Shown here in pieces: positions 19,010-28,760 of a stretch of DNA of 64,000 nt (the first letter of the stretch is position 1; each line of letters opens with the position of its first letter). The DNA is from an uncultured Aquimarina sp. (GTDB lineage Bacteria; Bacteroidota; Bacteroidia; Flavobacteriales; Flavobacteriaceae). The position numbers and the translations under genes are program-made. The stretch spans positions 58,739 through 122,738 of the forward strand of contig CANMSL010000014.1 of NCBI GenBank assembly GCA_947500505.1. Reading direction: 5' to 3'. Below the pieces are notes generated by a model. That model saw nothing but the letters and a program-made list of their open reading frames with translations, made no database searches and was not told the DNA's origin.

Positions 19010-20649
19010 TGCATAATATTGAGAATATAGCTTTCAATTGGGATCTTAATAATATCGGTGATACTGATAATATTGAGAATATCTGTAATAGTGCAATACA
19101 GGATCGTATATTGCCTAAAATAGAACAACAATTGGATGCATGGGATTCTCGAAATCCAGGTATGAAATGCATCATTCCAGAAATCGAGATCAATATTCTT
19201 TGTACGGATTTTTCCATTGCAACGATTGAACATCTCTTACTGCGCCAGTTTAATTATATTTTAGAAGAAAAAACAAAAAAGGGAATTTTAGAAGGTTCTC
19301 AGGAGTCAAGAAATGCCGTAACACTTCACAAAACTGCTACTGTAGAAAATTTCTTGATTCAGTATTTAAAAAAAGGATATGTCCAAAATGCAAGTGACGC
19401 AAAAGAGATCAACGAATGTATTAGAAATTCAAAATTAGAAAAGAAGAATATTCGCAATATACTTCAGATTATTGCCGAAGATATAGAAGCTTCCAGACGT
19501 TTTTTAAATCTAAGTTCAGATATAGAACATTCGGTTATTCTGCTTTTCAAAAACAAAGATTTCCATAAAAACACTGCTTTTATTTCACTCTTTTTAGAGC
19601 AATTATTGAAGGCTCTTTTTCCGCAAAAAGATATGACTTTACAAATCCAGATGTGGAAAACCATGTTACAATCAAGTTCTTCTATTAAAAGGTTCCTCGA
19701 AACACTATACGCAATCTTAGAGCCTTTAATCATCTTTACCGAGCAAAAATCTGAAACAATATATTCTTTTTCTGCAATTATTCTTCAAGCATTATGTCAA
19801 TTCGAAATTAAACAATCCATTAATGTTAATACGATTAAAGAAAACATATATAAGCTATGTATGCACAACATCAGTAGTGAACAAAAGGACACAATAGACA
19901 CGATTAACTCTAAAAGGGAGAATACATCTGAAAAAACTGAAGTAAAAAAAGACAAGCCAAATAACCCTGACCAATCTGTTGATAAAAAAGAAATCAGAAA
20001 AGAACAGCTTGATGTATCGGTAGCAGAGAATAACTTTAAGCATAAAGAGACTTCATTAAATAAAGATAACCATTCCGAAGAAATTTCAGATATTCTAAAC
20101 CAACAGTATCTAAAAAATACAAGGGAATTTGATTCTAAAAAATCTTTGGATACTATAGCAATCTGTGCAAGAAATGTAGGATTATTTATTCTACATCCGT
20201 TTCTAAAGGAGTTCTTTAAAGAAGCTGGTATTTTAGACGGAGATGTCATTATACAACCGAATAAAGGAGTTCAATTATTAAATTATCTCGCCACAGGAAA
20301 CGATCAAGGCAAAGATATTTCTTTGACCACCGAGAAAATAATAGTCGGAATACCAGTCGCACAACCTGTTATAATCACAGAATCTTTATCAAAACACGAC
20401 AAGTTACTTTGTGACGAATTATTAAAAGCAGTCTTAAAACATTGGACTGTATTAGAGAAAAGCGGAATTGACACCCTTAGAGCTATGTTTCTTATTCGCG
20501 AAGGAACTATCATCCTAAAAGAAAAAAATATAACTATAGAAGCACAACACTTAGCGCAGGACGTTTTACTCAACAAACTTCCATGGGGACTAGGAATGGT
20601 ATTATTTCCTTGGATCAAAGGAATCTTTCAAATTCACTGGAAATCATGA
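19009..20649 (+). CDS. eCIS tape-measure protein (CIS_TMP, Afp14-like)
   Basis: The 546-residue product has the three marks of eCIS tape-measure proteins: an N-terminal IENIAFNWDL beta strand, a long helical, Lys/Glu/Asp-rich middle (about 300-370), and a C-terminal region with ILHPFLKEFFKEAGILDGD. It closes with LPWGLGMVLFPWIKGIFQIHW. In Afp the equivalent gene sets particle length. The start overlaps the preceding stop by one base, and the stop overlaps the cargo gene start in an ATGA. Confidence 0.9.
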   Translation: MHNIENIAFNWDLNNIGDTDNIENICNSAIQDRILPKIEQQLDAWDSRNPGMKCIIPEIEINILCTDFSIATIEHLLLRQFNYILEEKTKKGILEGSQESRNAVTLHKTATVENFLIQYLKKGYVQNASDAKEINECIRNSKLEKKNIRNILQIIAEDIEASRRFLNLSSDIEHSVILLFKNKDFHKNTAFISLFLEQLLKALFPQKDMTLQIQMWKTMLQSSSSIKRFLETLYAILEPLIIFTEQKSETIYSFSAIILQALCQFEIKQSINVNTIKENIYKLCMHNISSEQKDTIDTINSKRENTSEKTEVKKDKPNNPDQSVDKKEIRKEQLDVSVAENNFKHKETSLNKDNHSEEISDILNQQYLKNTREFDSKKSLDTIAICARNVGLFILHPFLKEFFKEAGILDGDVIIQPNKGVQLLNYLATGNDQGKDISLTTEKIIVGIPVAQPVIITESLSKHDKLLCDELLKAVLKHWTVLEKSGIDTLRAMFLIREGTIILKEKNITIEAQHLAQDVLLNKLPWGLGMVLFPWIKGIFQIHWKS

Positions 20650-23600
20650 ATGCAGCTAGAGTAAGTACATCCAATACAGCTGCATCCAAAACAGCTAATA
20701 AGAGTTCATTTGTTCCACCAAAAAGAACAGCAAAGGAGCAAGTACGTCGAAAAAAACAAGCCGAAACCCCTTTTATTACTAAAAAGGAAAAACCGTTAAA
20801 AAAGCTTTCAGAAACACCAAAACCCGAAACCGTTTCAAAACCAATACCCAAGCCAAATCCCAAGAAAGAACAGAAAGAACAGAAAAAAGAGATAAAAAAC
20901 AATCTGAAAAAAGAGAAAAAATCTGCTAAGACAGCCAAGGATACTAAAAAAACAATCACCGAACCAGGGATCAAAAAAGCCCAGAGCTCTGGAGGAAGTA
21001 AAGTCATTCAGCTAAATTCTACTGGCAAAGCAAGTGCTCCCGCTGTTGCTCCAAAATCTGCTGATCCAAAAGAGAAAAAAAAGGCAGGAGCAAAAGAAAA
21101 AAAAGAACCCCGAAAAATTACGAGAACCAATACAAATCCGAAAAAAGACAAAAAATTTCAGGCGACTTTAACTCACGTTAAGAAAAGTGCTACAGAGCAG
21201 GAAGATCACAAACCAGCCGGAGACAAAGTGACTGAAGTAAAGAATGCTGCCAAGCTCCCGGAAAGCGACCAGGCAAAGAAAAATGATCAGCGCCAACATA
21301 TTGGCACCTTGGATGCTGTGGCTACAAAGAGTAAAGAAAAACCATTTACCGCCAGTACATTCAAAGCACTTTTAAAGGAAAATCTTATTCAGCTGGAAAA
21401 TGATTTACCTAAGGATGAAGATGGGGCAAAAAAGTTTAAAAGGGATAAACCGATTGATAAAATCAAAGAAAATATCTCTGGACAAGTAAAAGACGAGAAT
21501 AAGAAGTTGTCCGGACCAATGTCTCAGGAAATTAAGAAAAAAGACCCTCCCCAGAGTGGATTGCCTACAGAAAAAGGGAAAAATCTTGTTTTGGATCCTA
21601 TCGGCAAAGCCCCCAATCCAATAGATGCCAAAGGTTCTGTTCCAAAAAAGAAACACAGCTCAGAAATATCAATGGAAGATGAAAGTGCTTCTTTGGATGA
21701 TTATATGGCCGAAAATGAACTCACAGAGGAACAATTATCAAGAAGCAACGAGCCGAAATTTACGGGAGCCCTACAAGCGACCAATGATGCAAAAGAAAAA
21801 GCTGCGGAAGCCCCTAAAAAGTTTCGTGGTAAAGAGCGTGCCATATTAGATACAGCCCAAGGAAAAGCAGCCACAGAAGGTAGTAAAGGCCTTAACGGAA
21901 TGTTTGCGGGAAGAGCAGTATCCTTTGTTAATGTAGGTGTTAACCAAATTAGTAAGGAACAAACAGATGAAGGAAAACAAAAACTCATCTTCGGAAAGCT
22001 GCAAAGCATTTATAATAAAACAAAAGAAGATGTCGATACAAAACTAAAAGAATTATCAGATGGTGTTGATACGTATTTTAGTACCGAAGCGGAAAGTGCT
22101 AAAAAAACCTTCGAAAAAAATGTAGAAAAAAAATTAAGTGACATCTACGGTTGGTTTACTATTGACGATGCCATTTTTGGAGCAGACACTGAGGCCATTG
22201 AAGGGGTATTCAGGGATGAAAAAAAACGCTTTGTCACTAAAATGGATAGCGTACTGGATAAGATTGCGAAGCTCATTGCAAAGGAGTTAAATGCAGCCAT
22301 CGGGATCATTAATAAGGGCAGGAAAGACAGTGAAAATTTCTTTAGTACCCTTAGCGAAGACCAGAAAAAACTGGCTACCGAAGCTATGGATCAGTTTGCA
22401 GGGCAATATAACTCCTTAGAAGAAACAGTACGCGAAAAAGAAAAAGAACTTGCCGAGGAACTAGCTACTTCTTATAAAGAAAATGTGGACTCTCTTAGAG
22501 AAAGCTTTGACAGCATTAAAGAAAAAGTGAGCGCCACCTGGATTGAAGCTGCGTTTAATGCCTTAAAAGCAGTAGTAGAAGCGATCATTGCTATTAAAGA
22601 CTTATTTGTTAACCTTTTGGTAGCGGTCATAGAAGCCATTGGTGCTATCATTCAGGATCCTATTAGATTCTTAAGTAATCTCATTTCTGGAATAAAGCAA
22701 GGTTTCGAGAATTTTGGTGCAAATATCAAAAAGCACTTAATCACGGGATTGATAGAATGGCTAACGGGCTCCTTAGGAGGAGTAGGAATTACACTGCCAG
22801 AAAACATATTCAGTTTATCTGGTATTTTCAACCTCTCGATGCAAATCATGGGATTAACCTGGGATTATTTTAGGGCAAAAGCCGTAAAGCATGTCGGTGA
22901 ACCTGTAGTAGAGGCATTAGAAACAGGTTTTGAGATGTTCAAGATCATTAGAGAAAAAGGAATTACTGGTATTTGGGACTATATAAAAGAATCTTTTGGT
23001 GATTTAAAAGAAACCATAATGGATGCCATACGAGATATGATCATTACCAAAGTGGTAGAAGCAGGTATCAAATGGGTGCTAGGGCTTATGAGTCCTGCGG
23101 GAGCATTTGTAAAAGCAGCCATGATGATTATTGATATTGTCAAATTCTTTGTGGAACGCGCTGCTCAGATTTTCGAATTAGTAACCGCTTTTACCAATAG
23201 TATTAGGGAATTAGCTAATGGCAATGTTGCCGGAGTAGCAAAAGGAATAGAAAAAGCATTGGCCAAAGCATTACCCGTAATGATTGGTTTCTTAGCATCC
23301 TTGTTAGGTATTACAGGTCTTACCGGAAAGGTACAAAAGATTATCAAAAAGATCAGAAAACGTGTTGACAAAGCCATTGACAAGCTTATTAATAAGGCCA
23401 AAAAATGGGGTAAAAAATTATTTTCGAAGAAAAAAGGAAAGAAAAACAAAAAACAGAAAAACAAAGATATTGCTTCTGGTAAATTGAAAGACACTGAAGT
23501 AGGAAAAGTTGCAAAATTTAAAGTCGGCAAAGAGAATCATAAGATCTGGATCGACACCGCTGGGAAAGGGGTTGATGTTATGATGGCAAGTGTTCCTGAA

Positions 23601-24911
23601 TCTCTTACCAAGAAATTTGCCAGTTGGGATAAAAAGGCTGAAAAAATTGAAGATGACCAAAAGAAAACAAAAACAAAAAACCTTATTAGCCAGGCCAGAA
23701 GCCTAACTACAAATATAGATTCCGATGCAACCAAGTTGGAAAGCATTATGGAAAAGGCCCAGAAAAAACCGGATAGTGAAAAAATAATCAAGGACGCCGA
23801 AAGACAAGATAATGCCGTAGAAAAGGATGAAGATAAGTTAAAACGAATTCTGATTCAATTACTCGATGAACTGGATAATATATTCGAAATTCCGCAAAAA
23901 GTAAGGAAGTATATTGGTCAAAGAGTCGTAGCTAAAACTGGAGATATTAGATACCTTGCCGCTTTCAAATCTGATTTGTCTGGTACGGACTACACAGCTG
24001 TTGTACGAAATAAAGATAATGATGCTAAACCTACTACGTTTGTAATTCAAAGAACTTCTGAAGCTGTAAAAAGAAACGCTCCACAAATTTTCATTAAAAA
24101 GGTGGATGAAGACAATGTTTTAGATATAGGAAAAGAAAGAGAATATGTTCCTGAACATAAAAACTATGTTCCATCAGAGTTAACCATTGCACAAAACAGT
24201 GATGGAAACTATACAGCGACATATAAAACGAAAACCCATGATGGACAGAATGGGCCGGATCTTGAGGTAGCAATTTCCTTTAGTGAAACATTAGCAGGTA
24301 TCCCGAATAAAGTACAAAAAAGAACCGTAAAAGCAGAAGGTCTAAAATTCAAACCCGAAGGTAATGTTAGAGGACAAACAGACTCGGCAGTTTCTGGATT
24401 TCATAATGCGCACCTTATTGGAGATCGTTTTGGAGGATCTGGACGAAACGAAGCCTTAAATATCTATCCATCATCAGAAAAGTATAATGTAGGAGGTAGT
24501 TTTATGTTAGGTAAAGAGGATAAATTGGCTGAGTTTTTGTCTCCCTTAGGAGAAGATTACAGGTATAAAATGATAGTAACGGCTCATATTGATGAGGAAA
24601 TACAAAATGCTAAAAACCTGGAATCACTATTGAAAAAAGAATTTGCTAAAGACACACGATCTGATAAAGATATTAAGTTGCTTGATAAAAAATTGGTAGA
24701 TGATGCAGAGCTGAGATTAACAAAAGCCTTGCGTTCAGAAATCAGTAAGGATATTAAAGATGTTCCGGGGCAATTCAAAAAAATGCAGTACACTATTGAT
24801 GGAAAAGATTGGGGTGGATTCGAAGAAGATCCGGATTATGAAGAGCTGGTAAAAAAATTAGGTTTTGAAAAAACCAATGACGGCCCAAAAGTTATCTATA
24901 AGAAAAAGTAA
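20646..24911 (+). CDS. Putative eCIS cargo: long protein with C-terminal nuclease
   Basis: I take the ATG at 20646 because it forms an ATGA overlap with the tape-measure stop, giving 1421 residues; an in-frame start 63 bases upstream lies inside that gene. The N-terminal ~215 residues are low-complexity, Lys/Pro/Ala-rich. A helical part follows, then hydrophobic, amphipathic segments at about 633-668, 810-835 and 873-893, and a polybasic stretch at 917-940. The C-terminal ~200 residues resemble Endonuclea_NS_2: HNAHLIGDRFGG with His1253 and His1256, followed by an Asn-rich NEALNIYPSSEKYN segment. Pne1, a nuclease injected by MAC particles of Pseudoalteromonas, is a known eCIS cargo of this class. 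No immunity gene follows. Cargo status is inferred from position and architecture. Confidence 0.8.
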   Translation: MNAARVSTSNTAASKTANKSSFVPPKRTAKEQVRRKKQAETPFITKKEKPLKKLSETPKPETVSKPIPKPNPKKEQKEQKKEIKNNLKKEKKSAKTAKDTKKTITEPGIKKAQSSGGSKVIQLNSTGKASAPAVAPKSADPKEKKKAGAKEKKEPRKITRTNTNPKKDKKFQATLTHVKKSATEQEDHKPAGDKVTEVKNAAKLPESDQAKKNDQRQHIGTLDAVATKSKEKPFTASTFKALLKENLIQLENDLPKDEDGAKKFKRDKPIDKIKENISGQVKDENKKLSGPMSQEIKKKDPPQSGLPTEKGKNLVLDPIGKAPNPIDAKGSVPKKKHSSEISMEDESASLDDYMAENELTEEQLSRSNEPKFTGALQATNDAKEKAAEAPKKFRGKERAILDTAQGKAATEGSKGLNGMFAGRAVSFVNVGVNQISKEQTDEGKQKLIFGKLQSIYNKTKEDVDTKLKELSDGVDTYFSTEAESAKKTFEKNVEKKLSDIYGWFTIDDAIFGADTEAIEGVFRDEKKRFVTKMDSVLDKIAKLIAKELNAAIGIINKGRKDSENFFSTLSEDQKKLATEAMDQFAGQYNSLEETVREKEKELAEELATSYKENVDSLRESFDSIKEKVSATWIEAAFNALKAVVEAIIAIKDLFVNLLVAVIEAIGAIIQDPIRFLSNLISGIKQGFENFGANIKKHLITGLIEWLTGSLGGVGITLPENIFSLSGIFNLSMQIMGLTWDYFRAKAVKHVGEPVVEALETGFEMFKIIREKGITGIWDYIKESFGDLKETIMDAIRDMIITKVVEAGIKWVLGLMSPAGAFVKAAMMIIDIVKFFVERAAQIFELVTAFTNSIRELANGNVAGVAKGIEKALAKALPVMIGFLASLLGITGLTGKVQKIIKKIRKRVDKAIDKLINKAKKWGKKLFSKKKGKKNKKQKNKDIASGKLKDTEVGKVAKFKVGKENHKIWIDTAGKGVDVMMASVPESLTKKFASWDKKAEKIEDDQKKTKTKNLISQARSLTTNIDSDATKLESIMEKAQKKPDSEKIIKDAERQDNAVEKDEDKLKRILIQLLDELDNIFEIPQKVRKYIGQRVVAKTGDIRYLAAFKSDLSGTDYTAVVRNKDNDAKPTTFVIQRTSEAVKRNAPQIFIKKVDEDNVLDIGKEREYVPEHKNYVPSELTIAQNSDGNYTATYKTKTHDGQNGPDLEVAISFSETLAGIPNKVQKRTVKAEGLKFKPEGNVRGQTDSAVSGFHNAHLIGDRFGGSGRNEALNIYPSSEKYNVGGSFMLGKEDKLAEFLSPLGEDYRYKMIVTAHIDEEIQNAKNLESLLKKEFAKDTRSDKDIKLLDKKLVDDAELRLTKALRSEISKDIKDVPGQFKKMQYTIDGKDWGGFEEDPDYEELVKKLGFEKTNDGPKVIYKKK

Positions 24912-24977
24912 GACATCTTCCTTTATTCATCTTTTTAGTAACTTACTAATTCAAAACCAATTTAAAATCTTGCACAA

Positions 24978-25805
24978 ATGAAAACAATACGATATAGATC
25001 TAGAGGGGATGAAGTGAACTTTTTAGAACAGATATTAGTAAAACTAGGCTATCAGGTTGTAGTCTCCAACTATTTTGGTAAGGATACAGATCGTTCCATT
25101 CGAGATTTCCAGCAAAAGAATAATCTTGTTGTTGATGGAATTGTAGGGCTCAAAACTTGGACTAAATTGATTGCCGCAGAACAATCCACCATAGAATATA
25201 CCGACAAACTACTCTCTGAAAAGGATTTGGTTAGTTTCGCGGCACAATATGATTTGGAGCTAGCTGCCGTAAAAGCAGTTAATGAGGTTGAAAGTAATGG
25301 AAAAGGGTTTTTGATTGATGGCAGACCCAAAATTTTATTTGAAGGACACATATTCTGGAGACAACTTGAGAAAGCTAACTTGAATCCTCAAGACTTTCAA
25401 AATGATTTTACCAAAAATGTATTATATAAAAAGTGGACAAAATCTCATTATAAAGGTGGTTCTGGCGAATATGATCGATTGGAGAAAGCTGCAGGAATAA
25501 GTGATCTTCCTGCCGTGCGTAATGCTGCATATTCATCTGCATCTTGGGGAGCTTTTCAGATTATGGGATATCATTATAAAAGCTTAGGATATTCCTCTAT
25601 TGATTCTTTTGTGTCTAAAATGTATGAAGATGAGAATAAACAACTTGAAGCCTTTGGAAAGTTTTTAAAAGTGAACAATCTCATTAGGCATATTAAAAAT
25701 AAAGATTGGGAAGCCTTTGCTAAGGGATATAATGGCCCTGCATACAAGAAAAATAAATACGATATTAAGCTTAAAAAAGCATACGAAACCTATAAAAATC
25801 AATAA
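24978..25805 (+). CDS. Peptidoglycan-binding N-acetylmuramidase in eCIS operon
   Basis: The 275-residue protein has an N-terminal PG_binding_1 domain (about 1-65, with GDEVNFLEQILVKLGY, then FQQKNNLVVDGIVGLKTWTKL). A DUF3380-type N-acetylmuramidase domain follows from about residue 85, with AVNEVESNGKGFLIDGRPKI, LFEGHIFWRQLE, and SWGAFQIMGYHYKSLGY. The Glu in NEVES near residue 103 is the expected catalytic acid. I see no signal peptide, so it is either cytoplasmic until lysis or a cargo. Muramidases in eCIS loci could release particles by host lysis or breach the target wall. The stop touches the ATPase start (TAATGG). Confidence 0.88.
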   Translation: MKTIRYRSRGDEVNFLEQILVKLGYQVVVSNYFGKDTDRSIRDFQQKNNLVVDGIVGLKTWTKLIAAEQSTIEYTDKLLSEKDLVSFAAQYDLELAAVKAVNEVESNGKGFLIDGRPKILFEGHIFWRQLEKANLNPQDFQNDFTKNVLYKKWTKSHYKGGSGEYDRLEKAAGISDLPAVRNAAYSSASWGAFQIMGYHYKSLGYSSIDSFVSKMYEDENKQLEAFGKFLKVNNLIRHIKNKDWEAFAKGYNGPAYKKNKYDIKLKKAYETYKNQ

Positions 25806-27124
25806 TGGCCACCAATAAAAATTCTTCTCCTTTTGACTTTTTAGCTTCTGTATTAACATACAGATTAAAAACTGAACTGACTTCAGAAAAAGTTATACAA
25901 CCGGCATACAAACCTGAAGATTTTGATGATTCATCCATATCAAAATTTATTAAAAAAACCGGATTACCCTATGCAGAAGCAGTTGTCCTTACATTAGCAT
26001 TAGCTCCACATGTATCGCCAGGTTTTCTAGCTACTATTGTCACTAACTATTTTCCAGATGGAGGAGAATTTCCAGAATTCGGAGGTATCAAAGGCACACA
26101 GTATCGTGGCATCTTTCCCACGGGAGAAACTGTATTATATATTTTGGCAGGTAATGATATACAAAAACGCATCGAGGCTTCTTCTATCTTTGAAGCACAA
26201 CATGTTTTTAAAAGAAATAACATCATATCTCTCGACAAACCCATAGAAGGTGAACCGGAAATGAGTGGAAGATTGTTAATCGATGAAGAATATTTATCAT
26301 GGATCACTAAAGAAAAAGTGGTTCATCCAGAATTAAGTGAAAAATTTCCTGCTCAACGTATTACCACTAAATTAGAATGGAATGATTTAATTCTGGATCA
26401 GGAAACAATGACACACATCAGGGAAATAGAGACCTGGTTACAACATGAAGAAACATTACGAAACGCTTGGGATATGGGTAAACGTATCAAGCCAGGATAT
26501 AGAGTAATGTTTTATGGTGCGCCTGGAACTGGAAAAACGCTAACCGCGACCTTACTAGGGAAACATACTAATAAAGATGTCTATCGAATTGACCTGTCTA
26601 TGGTGGTTTCAAAATTTATAGGCGAAACTGAAAAAAACCTATCCAATCTATTTAATAAAGCTGAAAACAAGAACTGGATTCTATTTTTTGACGAAGCCGA
26701 TTCCATTTTTGGCAAAAGAACACAAGTTAGAGATGCACACGATAAATATGCTAATCAAGAAGTATCATATCTGTTACAACGAATAGAAAACTATGCCGGA
26801 TTGGTAATACTGGCGTCTAACTTTAAAAAAAATATTGATACTGCCTTTACTAGAAGGTTTCAATCTATAATTGAGTTCAAAAACCCTACAAAAAAAGAAC
26901 GTTTGGCCTTATGGAAACTAAACATTCCTAAAAAAGCCACTTTAGCATCCACAATAGATATAGAAGAAATTGCAGCTAATTATGATATAACAGGCTCCAA
27001 CATTGTAAATGCTATACAATATGCAAGCATACAAACCATTGCTAAGAACACAACTGAAATTAACAGAGAAGACATCCTTAATGGCATTAAAAAAGAATAT
27101 ATAAAAGAGGGGAAAATGATGTAG
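25805..27124 (+). CDS. eCIS AAA+ ATPase (Afp15-like)
   Basis: This 439-residue protein has a variable N-terminal half and a classic AAA+ core: Walker A GAPGTGKT at about 239-246, Walker B LFFDEADSIFG at about 298-308, a sensor-1 VILASNFKKNID segment, and an Arg pair in FTRRFQSIIEF. An AAA+ ATPase of this type is nearly invariant in eCIS loci and is required for assembly in several systems, although its exact step is unclear. It is the last gene of the operon, and a convergent pxp operon begins 47 bases downstream. Confidence 0.92.
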   Translation: MATNKNSSPFDFLASVLTYRLKTELTSEKVIQPAYKPEDFDDSSISKFIKKTGLPYAEAVVLTLALAPHVSPGFLATIVTNYFPDGGEFPEFGGIKGTQYRGIFPTGETVLYILAGNDIQKRIEASSIFEAQHVFKRNNIISLDKPIEGEPEMSGRLLIDEEYLSWITKEKVVHPELSEKFPAQRITTKLEWNDLILDQETMTHIREIETWLQHEETLRNAWDMGKRIKPGYRVMFYGAPGTGKTLTATLLGKHTNKDVYRIDLSMVVSKFIGETEKNLSNLFNKAENKNWILFFDEADSIFGKRTQVRDAHDKYANQEVSYLLQRIENYAGLVILASNFKKNIDTAFTRRFQSIIEFKNPTKKERLALWKLNIPKKATLASTIDIEEIAANYDITGSNIVNAIQYASIQTIAKNTTEINREDILNGIKKEYIKEGKMM

Positions 27125-27171
27125 ATCATCATTTTAAAATCCAATAACAGCATATCTAATATCACGCACGA

Positions 27172-28029
27172 TCACCAAGTTTTAATTTTAAATCTTATAC
27201 TTTCACCTATTCTCTTTTGTGCAATTGCATTTATACAATCCTTTGTAAGTTGAAGCACCCTAGGATACCCACCTGTGGTCTGACAATCTCTCATTAATAC
27301 AATTAACTGACCAGATGGGGTCAGTTGAACAGTTCCCGGTAAGACAGGTGAGGATAGCATTGAAGAAAAATCATTAGTTAATGGTTCAATCAAAGAAATT
27401 GCCATTCGGTTTCGATCATTCGATATTGTAAACCTTTCACTTAATAATACCTCTTTTTGAGTTGCTGATAAAAGTTCAAATTCAGGTCCTTCGTATACCT
27501 GTAACTCTTCTGATTTATTCCAAAAATCCAACACCTGAACAGAAGCATTACTTGTCGAAACAGTGCAGCACTTTTGATAAGAAATCTTATCCCCTTTTTG
27601 GAGAAATGACAACGGTGTGATCATATGATATAGTGACCTGCTACCTAATACTATTCTAGACTGAAATCCGAATTTAATTCCTACAAAACCATATGTGCCT
27701 TTTGTGCAGTTTTTAAGTGTTAGCACATCTCCTTTCCTAACTAATAGTTGGTTGTTCATTTTACACCCAACGTCATTTAAAAATGGATCACAAACCGCAC
27801 CGGTAATCGAAATTGTTGTATCCTCATGAAACAATAAAACAGGAGGAATCATTGTCCATTCCAAAACAGCAGAATTCTTGTCATTATTTAAAATAGAATT
27901 TGCCAAAAAAAAAGATCGGAAATCCATGGCTCCACTTTTTGGCACTCCATATTTTGCAAAACCATATCGACCCTTATCTTGTATTGTAGTATACATTCCT
28001 GAAGTCAATAGCTCAACAACACTAATCAT
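27172..28029 (-). CDS. pxpC: 5-oxoprolinase subunit C
   Basis: The 285-residue protein belongs to the biotin-dependent carboxyltransferase-like family (AHS2/KipA). The N-terminal DKGRYGFAKYGVPKSGAMD motif and the GGYPRVLQL segment near the C-terminus identify it. With PxpA and PxpB it forms the ATP-dependent prokaryotic 5-oxoprolinase that opens 5-oxoproline to glutamate. The ATG overlaps the pxpB stop by 4 bases. Length is near the family norm of about 290-310. Confidence 0.93.
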   Translation of the reverse strand: MISVVELLTSGMYTTIQDKGRYGFAKYGVPKSGAMDFRSFFLANSILNNDKNSAVLEWTMIPPVLLFHEDTTISITGAVCDPFLNDVGCKMNNQLLVRKGDVLTLKNCTKGTYGFVGIKFGFQSRIVLGSRSLYHMITPLSFLQKGDKISYQKCCTVSTSNASVQVLDFWNKSEELQVYEGPEFELLSATQKEVLLSERFTISNDRNRMAISLIEPLTNDFSSMLSSPVLPGTVQLTPSGQLIVLMRDCQTTGGYPRVLQLTKDCINAIAQKRIGESIRFKIKTW

Positions 28030-28760
28030 AAAAATTCACTTTTACACACATAATTCGACGTAGAAATCAATAAACTTATATCGTTATATTCATTTTCAGA
28101 AATCGATACAAATCTAATTTTATCTCCAGGAGACACAAAACAACATTTAGATGAATTTACATCAAAAAAGTTCAGAGGAGTTCTTCCAATCACATGCCAT
28201 CCTCCCGGACTTACACATGGATAAATCCCGGTTTGGTTTCCACCTATGGCAACAGATCCTTTTGTTAACTTTTTACTAGGCGTAGATTTCCTGGGCATCG
28301 ACAACTTACTATCCAAACCTCCCAAATACAAAAATCCAGGTAAAAAACCTATAAAATAAACAGTATACAATGGAGCTGTATGTAATGAAATCACTTCTTC
28401 AATATTCATTGACTTAGCTTCAGCAAACGACCGTAGTTCCGGGGCTAATGATATAGTATAGCAAACGGGGATTTCCCACAAGCGTTTTTCTAGATCAAAA
28501 TTGTTATCTGCTTTAGAAAACAATGATTTTAATGTTAAAATCTCCCTATAGACGTTTTCTATAGTAGAAGCATAATTCACTAATATCGAGTTATATGATA
28601 AGATTACTTCAATAATTAGTTCATCATAAAATTTCTCAATCGATTTTTTATAAAAAAGCAATGATTCTAGTAAATTTTCATCAATTTTAGACGGCCCTTG
28701 TATCAAAATTGCATGCTCTCCATATTGCTTATATATAAATTGAGTCTCTAAATATTTCAT
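28026..28760 (-). CDS. pxpB: 5-oxoprolinase subunit B
   Basis: The 244-residue product is an AHS1/KipI-type subunit: PVCYTISLAPELRSFAE, then VYFIGFLPGFLYLGGLD, and a GSVAIGGNQTGIYPCVSPGG motif followed by GWHVIGRTPL. KipI-like proteins were first known as kinase inhibitors in Bacillus, but with adjacent pxpA and pxpC this one is the PxpB subunit. It overlaps both neighbours by 4 bases, so all three subunits are translationally coupled. Confidence 0.93.
   Translation of the reverse strand: MKYLETQFIYKQYGEHAILIQGPSKIDENLLESLLFYKKSIEKFYDELIIEVILSYNSILVNYASTIENVYREILTLKSLFSKADNNFDLEKRLWEIPVCYTISLAPELRSFAEAKSMNIEEVISLHTAPLYTVYFIGFLPGFLYLGGLDSKLSMPRKSTPSKKLTKGSVAIGGNQTGIYPCVSPGGWHVIGRTPLNFFDVNSSKCCFVSPGDKIRFVSISENEYNDISLLISTSNYVCKSEFL

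Noticed and set aside
19797..20249. 150-residue minus-strand ORF inside the tape-measure gene
   Set aside because: Ser/Phe/Leu-rich shadow of a Lys/Glu/Asp-rich coding region.
848..27124. Contractile-tail prophage
   Set aside because: No capsid, portal, terminase, integrase or lysis-holin genes are present, and AAA+ ATPase, Pvc16-type cap and CIS tape-measure proteins are eCIS markers.
848..27124. Type VI secretion system
   Set aside because: The sheath is a single long gene rather than TssB/TssC, and no TssJ/L/M-like or Bacteroidota equivalent membrane genes are visible.
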